Positions 8,065-16,329 are shown, numbered from the stretch's first letter. The stretch: DNA of 37,220 nt from Halobacteriovorax sp. (GCA_024686135.1 JAIBDQ010000013.1:1-37220); one strand, 5' to 3'. Notes: generated by a model not told the origin, from the sequence alone. Program-made: numbers and translations.

Positions 8065-8903
8065 GCTCTGAAGTGAATATCCTTCTTATTGAATGTCCGG
8101 ACGAACTTGGAATTATTGCAAGAGTCACCACCGTTCTAACTAATCATAAACTTAATATGGTTGAGTTTCATGAATTTGCTGATGAAGAAACGGGACAGTT
8201 CTATATGAGAACAGGAGTAACAGGGAAGCTTGATCGCATCGCTGTTGAAAAAGATATCGCAGCAGTCCTACCCACGGGCGCTAGTTTTAGATTCGTAAAT
8301 AATATTCGTAAGAAAGTCGTTATTATGGTGACTAAGGAAACTCACTGTTTAGGAGATCTTCTTTTAAGACATTATACGAACAATATCGACATGGATATTC
8401 TTGGGGTTATTGGAAATCATCCAGACTGCAAAGAACTCACTGAAAAGTTTGATATCCCATGGTTTGAAATTTCTCATAAGGGAATTGAACGGGCTGAACA
8501 TGAGAATTTGATCATTCAGAAAATTAAAGAGCTCGGACCTGATTATATTCTTCTGGCCAAGTTTATGCGTATCTTAAGCCCTGAGTTCGTCGCAGAGTTT
8601 CCAAATCGAATTATCAATATTCACCATAGCTTCTTACCATCCTTCATTGGTGCCAACCCCTACCGCCAGGCCTATAACCGCGGAGTAAAGATCATTGGAG
8701 CCACGGCCCATATCGTGAACAATGACTTAGACGAAGGACCAATTATTTATCAAGACGTAACTAGAGTGGATCATTCTCATTCTGCAGTGGAGATGAGCCG
8801 AGCAGGTAGAGATGTTGAGAAGAATGTTTTTACAGAAGGTATTAAGTTAGTTCTAAAAGACAGGGTCTTTGTGAAGAACAATAGAACTATTGTTTTCGCT
8901 TAA
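8061..8903 (+). CDS. purU: Formyltetrahydrofolate deformylase
   Basis: The 280-residue protein has an N-terminal ACT domain (about 5-85) and a formyl-transferase-fold catalytic domain. The catalytic triad is visible as N186 and H188 in INIHHSFLP and D224 in NDLDEGPI. It hydrolyses 10-formyl-THF to formate and THF. The ATG overlaps the preceding stop (ATGA), so translation is coupled to the dehydrogenase. The pairing suggests PurU returns the folate loaded by demethylation and discharges the carbon as formate; the intervening CH2-THF to formyl-THF steps would need FolD, which is not in the window. Confidence 0.93.
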   Translation: MSSEVNILLIECPDELGIIARVTTVLTNHKLNMVEFHEFADEETGQFYMRTGVTGKLDRIAVEKDIAAVLPTGASFRFVNNIRKKVVIMVTKETHCLGDLLLRHYTNNIDMDILGVIGNHPDCKELTEKFDIPWFEISHKGIERAEHENLIIQKIKELGPDYILLAKFMRILSPEFVAEFPNRIINIHHSFLPSFIGANPYRQAYNRGVKIIGATAHIVNNDLDEGPIIYQDVTRVDHSHSAVEMSRAGRDVEKNVFTEGIKLVLKDRVFVKNNRTIVFA

Positions 8904-10129
8904 TTAAATTGTTTTTGATACTGAACGACGAGTGAATGCTCTGGCATGGCATTACAAAGTCCTGCCAATTCCCAAACATAACAGCGATTAATATACTCTT
9001 TAGTAAGCATCTGATAGCCCATAGAGATACTAGGTGATTTTGGCGTTCTAAGCTGCGCCCAGGCCGAGCCGTAGCTAGCCGGAAAACTTCCATGCTGATC
9101 AAAGTATTCAACGAATGAGTTCATCACTTTTACGCTTCTATTATAAAGACCAATCTTATTTCTAATTATTTCTACTGGATCTTTTCTTAGCTCTGAAGCT
9201 AGTTCAACTTCTACAATTTTTCCATCTTGTTTTACCCAGGCCGGAAACTTTTCAGGGATCATGGCCGCAATTTTTTTAGCAGCTGCACTAATCGCCGCCC
9301 TTGGGCAATTGATCGGCTTAAGCTTATGGTCATTATATTTGGCGCATTTTTTAATTAATGCTTTAAGACAATTGGAATTGGTAATTCTCTTTCCCTTACA
9401 GGCCTTAGGTCTTTTAATCGTTTTATTCCAGTCAACCCCATAAAGAGGTGCGTCTGTTTGGCCTAGTTGGGCCAGCCCAACTCCCCATCTATAAGGTGAG
9501 CAGTTCTTTTCATCTTTTACACATTTTCTTTTTTCATGAAGGTTTTCAGAAAATACATCAAAAAGTGATTCATGTTGAATGATTGAAGCAACTAAAGCTG
9601 GGCTTTCACCAACTCGTTTTGATTCTTCTTTTACAATTTTTAAAAGAGAGCTTGATAAGGAAAATGCTGTGGCTTTATGACAGTATTCTCCATTTTTTCT
9701 TTTCGGTCTCTTTGGACAAGATACCGCGTAGTCTTCGGCCACATCTGGTACATCTTGATTTGAAATCGGCACATAACGATCAAGGCTTACAAAGAGATGC
9801 TTTTTCATTCTCTCTTTCATTTTCTCTGTTAACGAATTTGGATCTAACTTTGCTTCAACTGAAAATGGAAATTGGATATAAAGGGCCTTCTTTAACTCAG
9901 TCGTAGGGCTCGCCAGTCTGTCGATTGGATTGGCCGCAAAGATCTTTCCTGTTGGATTCTCTAAGCTGTAATCCACCCAAAGAAGCTTTTCTTTGAGAGG
10001 ACCGTTTAAGACCTTTATATAGAGCTTGTTTTCTTGTGCTTCAAGAATAAAGGCTTCTGTCTGAGGAACCAATTCGGCTCCACGGACAGAACTTATAAAG
10101 AATAGGGCAATTAGAAAAAACTTATTCAT
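8900..10129 (-). CDS. Secreted lytic-transglycosylase-like (SLT) protein
   Basis: The 409-residue protein has a signal peptide (MNKFFLIALFFISSVRG). After about 150 residues of unrecognised beta-rich sequence comes an SLT-like core: ALVASIIQHESLFD with the candidate catalytic E187-S188 pair, then WGVGLAQLG (215-223), the G-x-x-Q landmark. Five or more cysteines in 140-290 suggest disulphides in the periplasm. Lytic transglycosylases cleave murein glycan strands. The N-terminal region and inserted Cys-containing stretch make it unusual, so activity is inferred. Its stop shares TTAA with purU, and its start overlaps the upstream gene by 8 bases. Confidence 0.7.
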   Translation of the reverse strand: MNKFFLIALFFISSVRGAELVPQTEAFILEAQENKLYIKVLNGPLKEKLLWVDYSLENPTGKIFAANPIDRLASPTTELKKALYIQFPFSVEAKLDPNSLTEKMKERMKKHLFVSLDRYVPISNQDVPDVAEDYAVSCPKRPKRKNGEYCHKATAFSLSSSLLKIVKEESKRVGESPALVASIIQHESLFDVFSENLHEKRKCVKDEKNCSPYRWGVGLAQLGQTDAPLYGVDWNKTIKRPKACKGKRITNSNCLKALIKKCAKYNDHKLKPINCPRAAISAAAKKIAAMIPEKFPAWVKQDGKIVEVELASELRKDPVEIIRNKIGLYNRSVKVMNSFVEYFDQHGSFPASYGSAWAQLRTPKSPSISMGYQMLTKEYINRCYVWELAGLCNAMPEHSLVVQYQKQFN

Positions 10130-10550
10130 TTACTAATTGAAAACCTGAACATGAAAGTGACTTATTTTTAATCCATTCACCTTTTACTTTAACTTCGCTG
10201 ATAACTGAAAAACTATTAACAACACCGCTGTTTCTAACTTCAAGATCGACGACACCTCTTTGAACGGCTTTTTCATCTTCATCACAAAAAACCATAGCAC
10301 CGTAACCTGCAGACCCTTCTGTCATATAAATTTCGCCTGATCTATTTGGGCAATAAGCAAAGTCCACCGACATAAATCCATCGTAAAAAGATACGACTTC
10401 TTTTTTGCTATCTTTTTCTAAGGTATAAACAGATGCATTTTCAGTTTCTCTAACTTCAAGAGTACAATTATCTGAGTTGATATAGTTTTTAACGGATGCG
10501 TGTAGTGGTAACGAAAGCGCACATAAAGCCGCCACAGCTAATGTTTTCAT
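10122..10550 (-). CDS. Small secreted protein of unknown function
   Basis: The 142-residue product has a signal peptide (MKTLAVAALCALSLPLHA) and AGGAGT just before the ATG. Four cysteines remain in the mature part, likely two disulphides. No family was recognised. It overlaps the downstream transglycosylase-like gene by 8 bases, so the two are probably co-translated and may act together in the periplasm or outside the cell. Confidence 0.7.
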   Translation of the reverse strand: MKTLAVAALCALSLPLHASVKNYINSDNCTLEVRETENASVYTLEKDSKKEVVSFYDGFMSVDFAYCPNRSGEIYMTEGSAGYGAMVFCDEDEKAVQRGVVDLEVRNSGVVNSFSVISEVKVKGEWIKNKSLSCSGFQLVNE

Positions 10551-10688
10551 ACTTACTCCTTTTCCTGATTTGTCCGCATCATGCCAGAAACCAGAGGGCA
10601 GGTGGTGAAACTTGTAGAATTTATACGCAGCAGCATTAGGTTTATTTAAATGAACTATTTAAGTGTCTGATATTACGAGTGTTGTAGA

Positions 10689-10713
10689 GCATACCAGCTG
10701 GTATGCTTTTTTT
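10689..10713 (+). terminator. Intrinsic terminator on the plus strand with no upstream gene
   Basis: The perfect palindrome GCATACCAGCTGGTATGC (10689-10706) is followed by a T-tract (10706-10713) on the plus strand only. On the minus strand the hairpin is followed by CTACAAC, which is not U-rich. The flanking genes are both on the minus strand, so it does not end any annotated gene; the last bases overlap the stop of the gene at 10712. The 138 bases before it (10551-10688) may encode a small RNA, but I see no convincing promoter there. Confidence 0.65.
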
Positions 10714-11164
10714 ATTGCAGGCAGTTTGAATAAGAATAAGTAATTTTATATTCACCAACAGAATTAGGATAAGAATCATTTCCGAAAAAAGGAGCTGATT
10801 CATTTACAGGAGTGAACCTAAAATCATCCTCATCCTCGTAGTCTTCGATAAAGTTCAACATTTGGACATAACGAGCATTGGAGGTTGAGTCCTCATAAGA
10901 TTCAAAAACCTCTCCTAATTTTTTAGACTTAACTAAAATAAGACCTGATTCTGGATGTATTTTCCATTTCTTAGACTCAAATCCACTATCCCAAAGAAGC
11001 GTCGCTTTTCTCTTCTTAACCTGAAGTTTGGCTTTCATTGTTTTAATAAAATAAACTTTAGATAGAACTCTAAGCTTCAAGGTGAGCTCAAAATCACTGC
11101 ATTTTCTTAAATCAGCAGAAGCAGCCGATGACCAGATGAGGGCCATAAGTATAATAACTTTCAT
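10712..11164 (-). CDS. Small secreted protein of unknown function
   Basis: The 150-residue product has a signal peptide (MKVIILMALIWSSAASA) and two cysteines near the ends of the mature chain (LRKCSDF and YSNCLQ) that could pair. The sequence is rich in beta-prone and charged residues, with an acidic DYEDEDDF stretch. GAGAG precedes the ATG. No family recognised. It is separate from the genes on either side, with 57 bases to the next minus-strand gene upstream. Confidence 0.65.
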   Translation of the reverse strand: MKVIILMALIWSSAASADLRKCSDFELTLKLRVLSKVYFIKTMKAKLQVKKRKATLLWDSGFESKKWKIHPESGLILVKSKKLGEVFESYEDSTSNARYVQMLNFIEDYEDEDDFRFTPVNESAPFFGNDSYPNSVGEYKITYSYSNCLQ

Positions 11165-11221
11165 AATTCTCTCTTAAAATCGTGTGTGACTACTTGTATC
11201 AAAGAAAAATCAAAAGATAAA

Positions 11222-11929
11222 TTAATTTGTTTTTGTTACAGGTTTACGCCCAAAAGCACTAATAAATTCTTTGACCCATTTGTCTTTCACATTAGGATTT
11301 GTGGGAGTGAACTCGCAGGGACCAACGTCTATGCGGCTCTCATACTGATGGGGTGCTGAGGTCGTATTGTTGTGACAATTTTGGCAAACATTTAATGGGA
11401 TATGACTTAACTTAATATTTAGTGGCTTCCCGTCATGAGTCCTAAGATTAAATTCCTTAGGAAGACGACCAGGGTAATTGGCGAGCTTTAATTTACCTTC
11501 AATTGGATGGTAAACCCCAAAGGCCCATCTTTTATTTGATACTCTTTCAATCATTCTGAGTTCAAATAAAGACTTCTTATCATTTTTAAAATTAAGTTGG
11601 TGGATAACTTTTGTACCAATGGGGTAGCGCCATACGATCCTTCCCTCTGAATCAGTTGACTCCTTGATGGTTTGCCCTTCTGGTAAAACTGCTGCCACCT
11701 CTTCTGAAAAGACAGAGAAAATCTCTTCGAGACTGCGAACAGGTTGATCATTAATCTTGATACCAGCGGCAATGGGGGCCCTCGGTCTTGTTCGAAAATT
11801 GTGAAATTCTAAATAGTCATTATCTTGAACATGAGTAAGTGGAAGCTCTTCCTGCATGCCATCGCTAATACCAGCAAAAGAAATAAAAGATAGGCCCAAG
11901 GCCAGGGCAATGATAATAAGGTTTTTCAT
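11222..11929 (-). CDS. Secreted protein with one c-type heme motif
   Basis: I use the ATG at 11929, preceded by GGGAGA, which gives a 235-residue protein with a signal peptide (MKNLIIIALALGLSFISFA); a longer frame from 12016 would hide it. A single CxxCH motif, CQNCH at 182-186, sits in the C-terminal third. The N-terminal two thirds match no cytochrome I know. Periplasmic covalent heme attachment is inferred from the export signal plus the motif; no other redox gene is adjacent. A zinc role for these Cys/His residues is the alternative. Confidence 0.65.
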   Translation of the reverse strand: MKNLIIIALALGLSFISFAGISDGMQEELPLTHVQDNDYLEFHNFRTRPRAPIAAGIKINDQPVRSLEEIFSVFSEEVAAVLPEGQTIKESTDSEGRIVWRYPIGTKVIHQLNFKNDKKSLFELRMIERVSNKRWAFGVYHPIEGKLKLANYPGRLPKEFNLRTHDGKPLNIKLSHIPLNVCQNCHNNTTSAPHQYESRIDVGPCEFTPTNPNVKDKWVKEFISAFGRKPVTKTN

Positions 11930-12039
11930 AATGTCTCCCAAATGAAGGCAAATCCTATCAATCCAAAGACTGCTTTCATAGATGTAATGGTGACGAATCC
12001 AAGTGATTTTACTCATTTTTTACGTTATAGTTCTGCGTT

Positions 12040-12483
12040 ATGGATATAAGACTTGGATATTTCACTTCCCTTGATGAGGACTTTAATGAGCTCCTAGAGG
12101 AATCTCTTAAGGAGGGCCATCAATTCTTACAGCGTTTTAAAGATCAGTGGGAAATTGGGGAGAATCGCTTTGATCGTGATGGTGAGATGCATATAGTGGC
12201 CGTGGAAGGCATGCGTCCCGTTGGAATTTGTGGTCTAAATATTGACCCGTATTTAAATGATTCAAAGATTGGAAGAGTAAGGCATCTTTATGTTCATCCA
12301 GATTTTAGAGGCCTAACTATTGGTAGCATTCTTGTTAATGAAGTTATTGATTGTGCTAAGGATTCATTTAATATTTTAAGACTTCGCACTAAGGATGATG
12401 GTGCTGCAAAATTTTATTTAAAACTTGGCTTTGAAACTTCAAATGAAGAAAATGAGACTCATCGTCTAATCCTTTCTAAATAG
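12040..12483 (+). CDS. GNAT-family N-acetyltransferase
   Basis: The 147-residue protein shows the GNAT core: IVAVEGMRPVGICGL (beta strands), VRHLYVHPDFRGLTIGSIL (motif A with the R-G-x-x-x-G acetyl-CoA loop) and FYLKLGFE (motif B). The acceptor is unknown. It has no Shine-Dalgarno; TATAGT at 12026-12031 ends 8 bases before the ATG, so the mRNA may be leaderless. Its end overlaps the convergent gene by 18 bases. Confidence 0.85.
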   Translation: MDIRLGYFTSLDEDFNELLEESLKEGHQFLQRFKDQWEIGENRFDRDGEMHIVAVEGMRPVGICGLNIDPYLNDSKIGRVRHLYVHPDFRGLTIGSILVNEVIDCAKDSFNILRLRTKDDGAAKFYLKLGFETSNEENETHRLILSK

Positions 12484-12765
12484 TTTTCTTCTTTTATACA
12501 GAAAAAATACCGAAAGAGCCGCGGCTATGCCTCGTATAGACCAAAGTAAGTTATTATAAAAAGTGTCATTCTCAGGAACACATATTTGATAGTCACAAAA
12601 GAGATTAAAGCTAAGACACCAACCCTTCATATTAAGAAAGATAGCTGCAGAGATAATAAGAAATTTTTTACTCTTATATCTTTGTGGGAGTGCATAAAAA
12701 AACCAGACTCCGTAAGACAGGTAAAGAAACTCCCATAAATCACACTTTAGTAAGCACTCAAGCAT
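12466..12765 (-). CDS. Small Cys-containing membrane protein, unknown
   Basis: The 99-residue product has three hydrophobic stretches (about residues 10-28, 33-55 and 72-91) and a basic tail YKRRKLFRKD. Several cysteines lie in the segment GWCLSFNLFCDYQICVPE. No family recognised. It overlaps the acetyltransferase by 18 bases on the opposite strand, so coding status is likely but less certain than for the neighbours. Confidence 0.5.
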   Translation of the reverse strand: MLECLLKCDLWEFLYLSYGVWFFYALPQRYKSKKFLIISAAIFLNMKGWCLSFNLFCDYQICVPENDTFYNNLLWSIRGIAAALSVFFLYKRRKLFRKD

Positions 12766-12805
12766 AGGTTTATTATAATCCGATTTTAAGGTAAAATTCT
12801 AATAT

Positions 12806-13432
12806 ATGATAATTATTGGCGATGTTCATGGCTGTTACAAAACGTTAATGGCCCTTATAGATAAACTTCCTAAGGATAGGAATATTACTTTTGTAGGGGA
12901 TCTTATTGATCGAGGCCCTGCCAGTAAAGACGTTGTAAAATTTGTTCGAGATAATAACTATCGCTGTGTTCGTGGTAACCATGAAGATATGGCCAAAAAT
13001 AATCCAACGGAGTGGTTAAAGCACGGAGGGATGCAGTCATTTAGTTCTTATGGTGATGATGAAAAGCAATGGGAAGAGGATCTAGAGTGGCTGAATTCAA
13101 GACCTCTCTTTTTAGAATTTCCAGAGCTAAAGGATGAGGAAGGAAGAGCTCTTCTCATAACTCATTCAAGCGCAGGTTGCTGTTGGGAACTAGATAAGGA
13201 AGGGATAGAGTTTCCCCATATGATTATGTGGAATAGAAAAGATCCTACTTCCCCTGAAGGTTATTACAATGTTTTTGGGCATACTCCGCAAAGAGAGGGA
13301 AGTGCTCTTCTTGGAGAAGACTTTGCTAATATTGATACTGGTGTTTATTTTGACGATGGCATTCTAACGGCCATGTTATTTCCTGAGAAGGTATTGATCA
13401 CTCAGGAAGTCATCGACGATGTTAATTATTAA
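12806..13432 (+). CDS. PPP-family metallophosphoesterase (PrpA/ApaH-like protein phosphatase)
   Basis: The 208-residue protein has the ordered metal-binding motifs GDVHG (5-9), GDLIDRG and RGNHE, then THSSAG and FGHTPQREG, as in bacterial Ser/Thr phosphatases of the PrpA/PrpB and lambda-phosphatase type. It is shorter than ApaH and lacks its long insert. The substrate may be a phosphoprotein or dinucleotide. AAGG at 12788 is rather far from the ATG. It converges on the UbiB-like kinase gene and shares its stop tetranucleotide TTAA. Confidence 0.88.
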   Translation: MIIIGDVHGCYKTLMALIDKLPKDRNITFVGDLIDRGPASKDVVKFVRDNNYRCVRGNHEDMAKNNPTEWLKHGGMQSFSSYGDDEKQWEEDLEWLNSRPLFLEFPELKDEEGRALLITHSSAGCCWELDKEGIEFPHMIMWNRKDPTSPEGYYNVFGHTPQREGSALLGEDFANIDTGVYFDDGILTAMLFPEKVLITQEVIDDVNY

Positions 13433-14706
13433 ATAAACTCTTCGAGAACTTTTTTTGCATCAAATTTAGCGCCGATTTCTTTTAAGACAAAAAATACCCC
13501 GCCAACTTTTCGATCAATAAAAATTCCATCTTTTGGAGGTTTTCCAATTGAGACTTCCCTTAGAAGCCTTGGAGCAAACTTGAAAACTTCATCGGGAATA
13601 GAAGACCTTCCCCAATCATATACACCATTATTAAAAGGCTCACCGATTAAAGTGGCATACTCCCACATCAAGTCTATATTACTTTGCTTTTCTTTAGAAA
13701 GATAACCCATACGCTCAACAGTCTTGAAATAGTTCTCTTTATCTAGAAGAGCGCAAGTTCTTATGAGCTCTTGATAATTATTTTTAAAATCTTCGGGAAT
13801 GGTCTTTGTCGCACCAAAGTCAATAAGTCCCCATTTTGGGTCTGTATCAATATCGACAATCAAATAGTTTCCAAAATGAGGGTCCGTTTGCATCACTCCC
13901 CATTTGTATAGTTCTAAGAAAAATAGTCTTAAAAAACTTTCACCTAATTTGTTTCTGACATCCTGAGGAAGAGCCTTAACTTTTGAATCTCTTGGGGAGT
14001 ACCCATCTAGAAAAGTTGAACTCAAAATAGAGTCATGAGAATATTCGCTTATTACCTCAGGAGCGGTATATTCCGGATAATCTTTTAAAAGCGTTAAAAA
14101 CTTATTGGTAGACTCTGCTTCTGCTAAATAGTCTGTTTCTAAGTAAAGCATTTCTCTAATTTCTTCGAAGATCTCTTTAAAATCAATTTCTTTAGGTAGT
14201 AAGTCCATCATGTTTAATAGCATCTTTAATGCTTTAACATCGTTATCAATAGCCTTCTTGACGCCTTCATATTGAATTTTCATCACAAACTTTTCATCGC
14301 TTCCCTTTCGGTTCGCCATATGGACTTGCCCAAGAGAGGCTGCCGCAAGGGGGATTTCCTCAATATCAAGTTCCATTAACCACTCTTTCGGAACACGTTT
14401 TTCAAGCACAGACCAATCTAGAAAGCTTGATTGATTCTCTAATGACTTTAAAACCTTTTGAGCTTCAGGGGGAAGAAAGGCACCGGCATATAGTGAAAGC
14501 ATTTGCCCGGCCTTCATGAGTGAGCCCTTCATTACACCGAGTTCTTCAACGACGAGATCTAAATGTTTTTCTAGTCCTGACCTAAGTTTTGTTTTTAAAT
14601 CTCCATCGCCAGACATCAAGTAACTTGAGCCCGTCTTTACCGCAATCTTCGCCATAGAAAGTTGTCTAGAAAAAAAACCTGTTTTAAGTTTCTTTATCGA
14701 TTTCAT
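13429..14706 (-). CDS. ABC1/UbiB-family atypical kinase
   Basis: The 425-residue protein carries the family's KxGQ motif as KAGQ (65-68), an alanine-rich loop AAASLGQVH (121-129) in place of the usual glycine loop, the lysine K143 in VMKIQ, then DPHFGNYLI and LIDFGA as catalytic and metal-binding loops. UbiB-like ATPases support ubiquinone and lipid metabolism. It lacks the C-terminal membrane helices of classical UbiB and resembles the AarF/ABC1 group. No ubiquinone genes are adjacent. Its ATG overlaps the stop of the secreted HExxH gene (TAATG). Confidence 0.9.
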   Translation of the reverse strand: MKSIKKLKTGFFSRQLSMAKIAVKTGSSYLMSGDGDLKTKLRSGLEKHLDLVVEELGVMKGSLMKAGQMLSLYAGAFLPPEAQKVLKSLENQSSFLDWSVLEKRVPKEWLMELDIEEIPLAAASLGQVHMANRKGSDEKFVMKIQYEGVKKAIDNDVKALKMLLNMMDLLPKEIDFKEIFEEIREMLYLETDYLAEAESTNKFLTLLKDYPEYTAPEVISEYSHDSILSSTFLDGYSPRDSKVKALPQDVRNKLGESFLRLFFLELYKWGVMQTDPHFGNYLIVDIDTDPKWGLIDFGATKTIPEDFKNNYQELIRTCALLDKENYFKTVERMGYLSKEKQSNIDLMWEYATLIGEPFNNGVYDWGRSSIPDEVFKFAPRLLREVSIGKPPKDGIFIDRKVGGVFFVLKEIGAKFDAKKVLEEFI

Positions 14707-15503
14707 TAGTAGGGACAGTCTTTAACGAGATTTAAAACTTTTCTTGGATTTTTTTCATAAAGAAAAGCAATATACTCTCGTCCGGCAACTTTAATATCTC
14801 TCCAGTTATAAGAAGGATACTTGGCTGCAAATTTATGTTGAGCAGGTCCGCCAATTTTTGACCACTCCTGCATTCCGTATTCATCTAATTTTGAACAGGC
14901 CACTTGAAGGGCATGGATTCTCTCATGATTCAATGTAAGAGCAAGGTCATCCACGACGCTTTCATAGTCTCCTGCCTGCTGTCTAATTGAAGCGAAAGGA
15001 TTTAATCCTACAATGGCCTTATAACCTTTGATGGAGCTTGCCAGGTCTGTAAGAGGAACACCGGACTCTCTTTCAATTCGTTTTTGGCAGGCCTTACCTT
15101 TCTTATCTTTATTAAGCCAAAGTTTATATCCTTCTAAGTCTTCATTGAGGATAGAAAACCCTGTACTCTCAAGACCGAGTCTATCCGGAGTCACTTGCCC
15201 TGGGTTTAACCAACCTCTAAAAACAAAGTAGCAATAAGAAACGGCAGGAAAATAATTGGGATCATTGAAGACCATAAAGAGAACTTTCTTATCGATCTCA
15301 AACTTTGGTGCCCCTAGAGTGCTTGGTTTAATAAGCTGTGAGGGAGATTTGCTATCACCCTTAAAAAGTAATTGGTTTAACTTCTCGCAAGTCACCTTAT
15401 GCTTACTTTTAGGGAGGGAACTCTTACATAAATTTAAAAAATCAGTGGTGTCAGCAATTGAGACAGAAGGTAGTAAAAATATGAATAAAAGCAGTATCCG
15501 CAT
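14706..15503 (-). CDS. Secreted HExxH-motif protein, putative metallopeptidase
   Basis: The 265-residue product has a signal peptide (MRILLLFIFLLPSVSIA) and HERIH (193-197), a zinc-peptidase-type HExxH, in LALTLNHERIHALQ. A possible third ligand is E243 in AGREYIAF. Six cysteines suggest disulphides. No known peptidase family was recognised. A TAAAAT hexamer ends 6 bases before its ATG and no Shine-Dalgarno is present. Translation is coupled to the UbiB-like kinase, an unexpected partner for an exported protein. Confidence 0.65.
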   Translation of the reverse strand: MRILLLFIFLLPSVSIADTTDFLNLCKSSLPKSKHKVTCEKLNQLLFKGDSKSPSQLIKPSTLGAPKFEIDKKVLFMVFNDPNYFPAVSYCYFVFRGWLNPGQVTPDRLGLESTGFSILNEDLEGYKLWLNKDKKGKACQKRIERESGVPLTDLASSIKGYKAIVGLNPFASIRQQAGDYESVVDDLALTLNHERIHALQVACSKLDEYGMQEWSKIGGPAQHKFAAKYPSYNWRDIKVAGREYIAFLYEKNPRKVLNLVKDCPY

Positions 15504-15587
15504 TTGAGAATTTTAACATAATTTGTAAAAGATTGACGGTACTAGGAACAATCTTGTCCTTGTCCAACTAGAATACTCTCTATCAAA

Positions 15588-15624
15588 ATGACACCAAGCT
15601 AGACAATCTTTAGCTTGATGTCAT
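15588..15624 (-). terminator. Stem-loop terminator after the macrodomain gene
   Basis: A 14-bp inverted repeat (15588-15601 and 15611-15624) with a 9-base loop lies 37 bases beyond the macrodomain stop. Read on the minus strand it is followed by TTTTGAT. The one imperfect position is C-A on the plus strand but a G-U wobble on the minus strand, so the RNA hairpin is intact only in the minus direction, matching both flanking genes. Confidence 0.65.
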
Positions 15625-15660
15625 CTCATATTGGTTAACTACTCATAATAGAAATAATCT

Positions 15661-16149
15661 TTAAGTGGGCTCGTTTGCCTCTTGTCCCTTATGAAAAGTT
15701 GTATAGACGTAAACTGGAATATCGAGATCTCCGAGATGAGTATCAATAAGTGGTTTTACTTCATCCCAGCTTAATCCTCCAACACCAGTGGCAAGCTTTG
15801 GAAGCGCTACAGACTTTATCCCTTCTTTTTCTATCTCTTTTCTTAGGTCCTTAAGGGCATGATTGATATAACTCGTCTTTGCCTTACCAGGATGAGAGTT
15901 ATGTCCTTTGGCATGCTCTTGAGTAAAAAGATTAATAATCCTTTGCCCATTTGAATTAACCCATGTCCAAATTGTTCCTTCTTTAGGGTGATTGTCGTGA
16001 GAAAAGTGGCGGAAGTCTTTGTATAAAGATGGCCAGTTTTCTTTAAGTGACATGGCAAGACCATTTTTAAAATCGTCATTTGGTGCAACACCATGAGCTA
16101 CAGCAGCAGCTTTTGTTAATAGGATGTCGCCTTCTACTTCATGAATCAT
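15661..16149 (-). CDS. Macrodomain protein, TARG1/ALC1-like type
   Basis: I start at the ATG at 16149, with AGAGGT upstream; the ATG at 16176 lacks a ribosome site. The 162-residue protein begins MIHEVEGDIL, followed by AVAHGVAPN, INLFTQ, ALPKLATGVGGLSW (115-128) and IPVYVYTTF, the strand and loop order of the TARG1-like macrodomains that reverse ADP-ribosylation. The loop where TARG1 has its catalytic Asp (G-x-G-L-D-x-L) reads ATGVGGL here, so the acid appears to be missing; it may bind ADP-ribose without that chemistry. No ADP-ribosyltransferase gene is adjacent. Confidence 0.8.
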   Translation of the reverse strand: MIHEVEGDILLTKAAAVAHGVAPNDDFKNGLAMSLKENWPSLYKDFRHFSHDNHPKEGTIWTWVNSNGQRIINLFTQEHAKGHNSHPGKAKTSYINHALKDLRKEIEKEGIKSVALPKLATGVGGLSWDEVKPLIDTHLGDLDIPVYVYTTFHKGQEANEPT

Positions 16150-16300
16150 AATTACCTCTTTGTTAAACAAGTTCATTTAACCAAAGAAGGGATAAAATTA
16201 ACCTGATAAGCCTCATTAAATTGGCCGTTTTCAAACGGAGTTAGGTATTGAGATAAAAATCAAAGTAAGTAATATTGGCTAGTTAGGGGATAAAAAGTAC

Positions 16301-16329
16301 TTGAGTAAATTTATTGAACCTCCGATACG
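16301..16329 (+). promoter_or_regulatory. Candidate promoter giving a leaderless mRNA for the YihY gene
   Basis: TTGAGT (16301-16306), 17 bases and GATACG (16324-16329) precede the ATG at 16336 by 6 bases. There is no Shine-Dalgarno, so a leaderless transcript is likely. The -10 is imperfect. Confidence 0.4.

Noticed and set aside
9261-9906. Plus-strand open frames rich in Leu opposite the lytic-transglycosylase-like gene
   Set aside because: Low-complexity antisense products; the minus-strand gene has a signal peptide and the SLT motifs.
10689-10713. The palindrome as terminator of the minus-strand gene upstream of 10550
   Set aside because: On the minus strand no U-tract follows the hairpin; it functions only in the plus direction.
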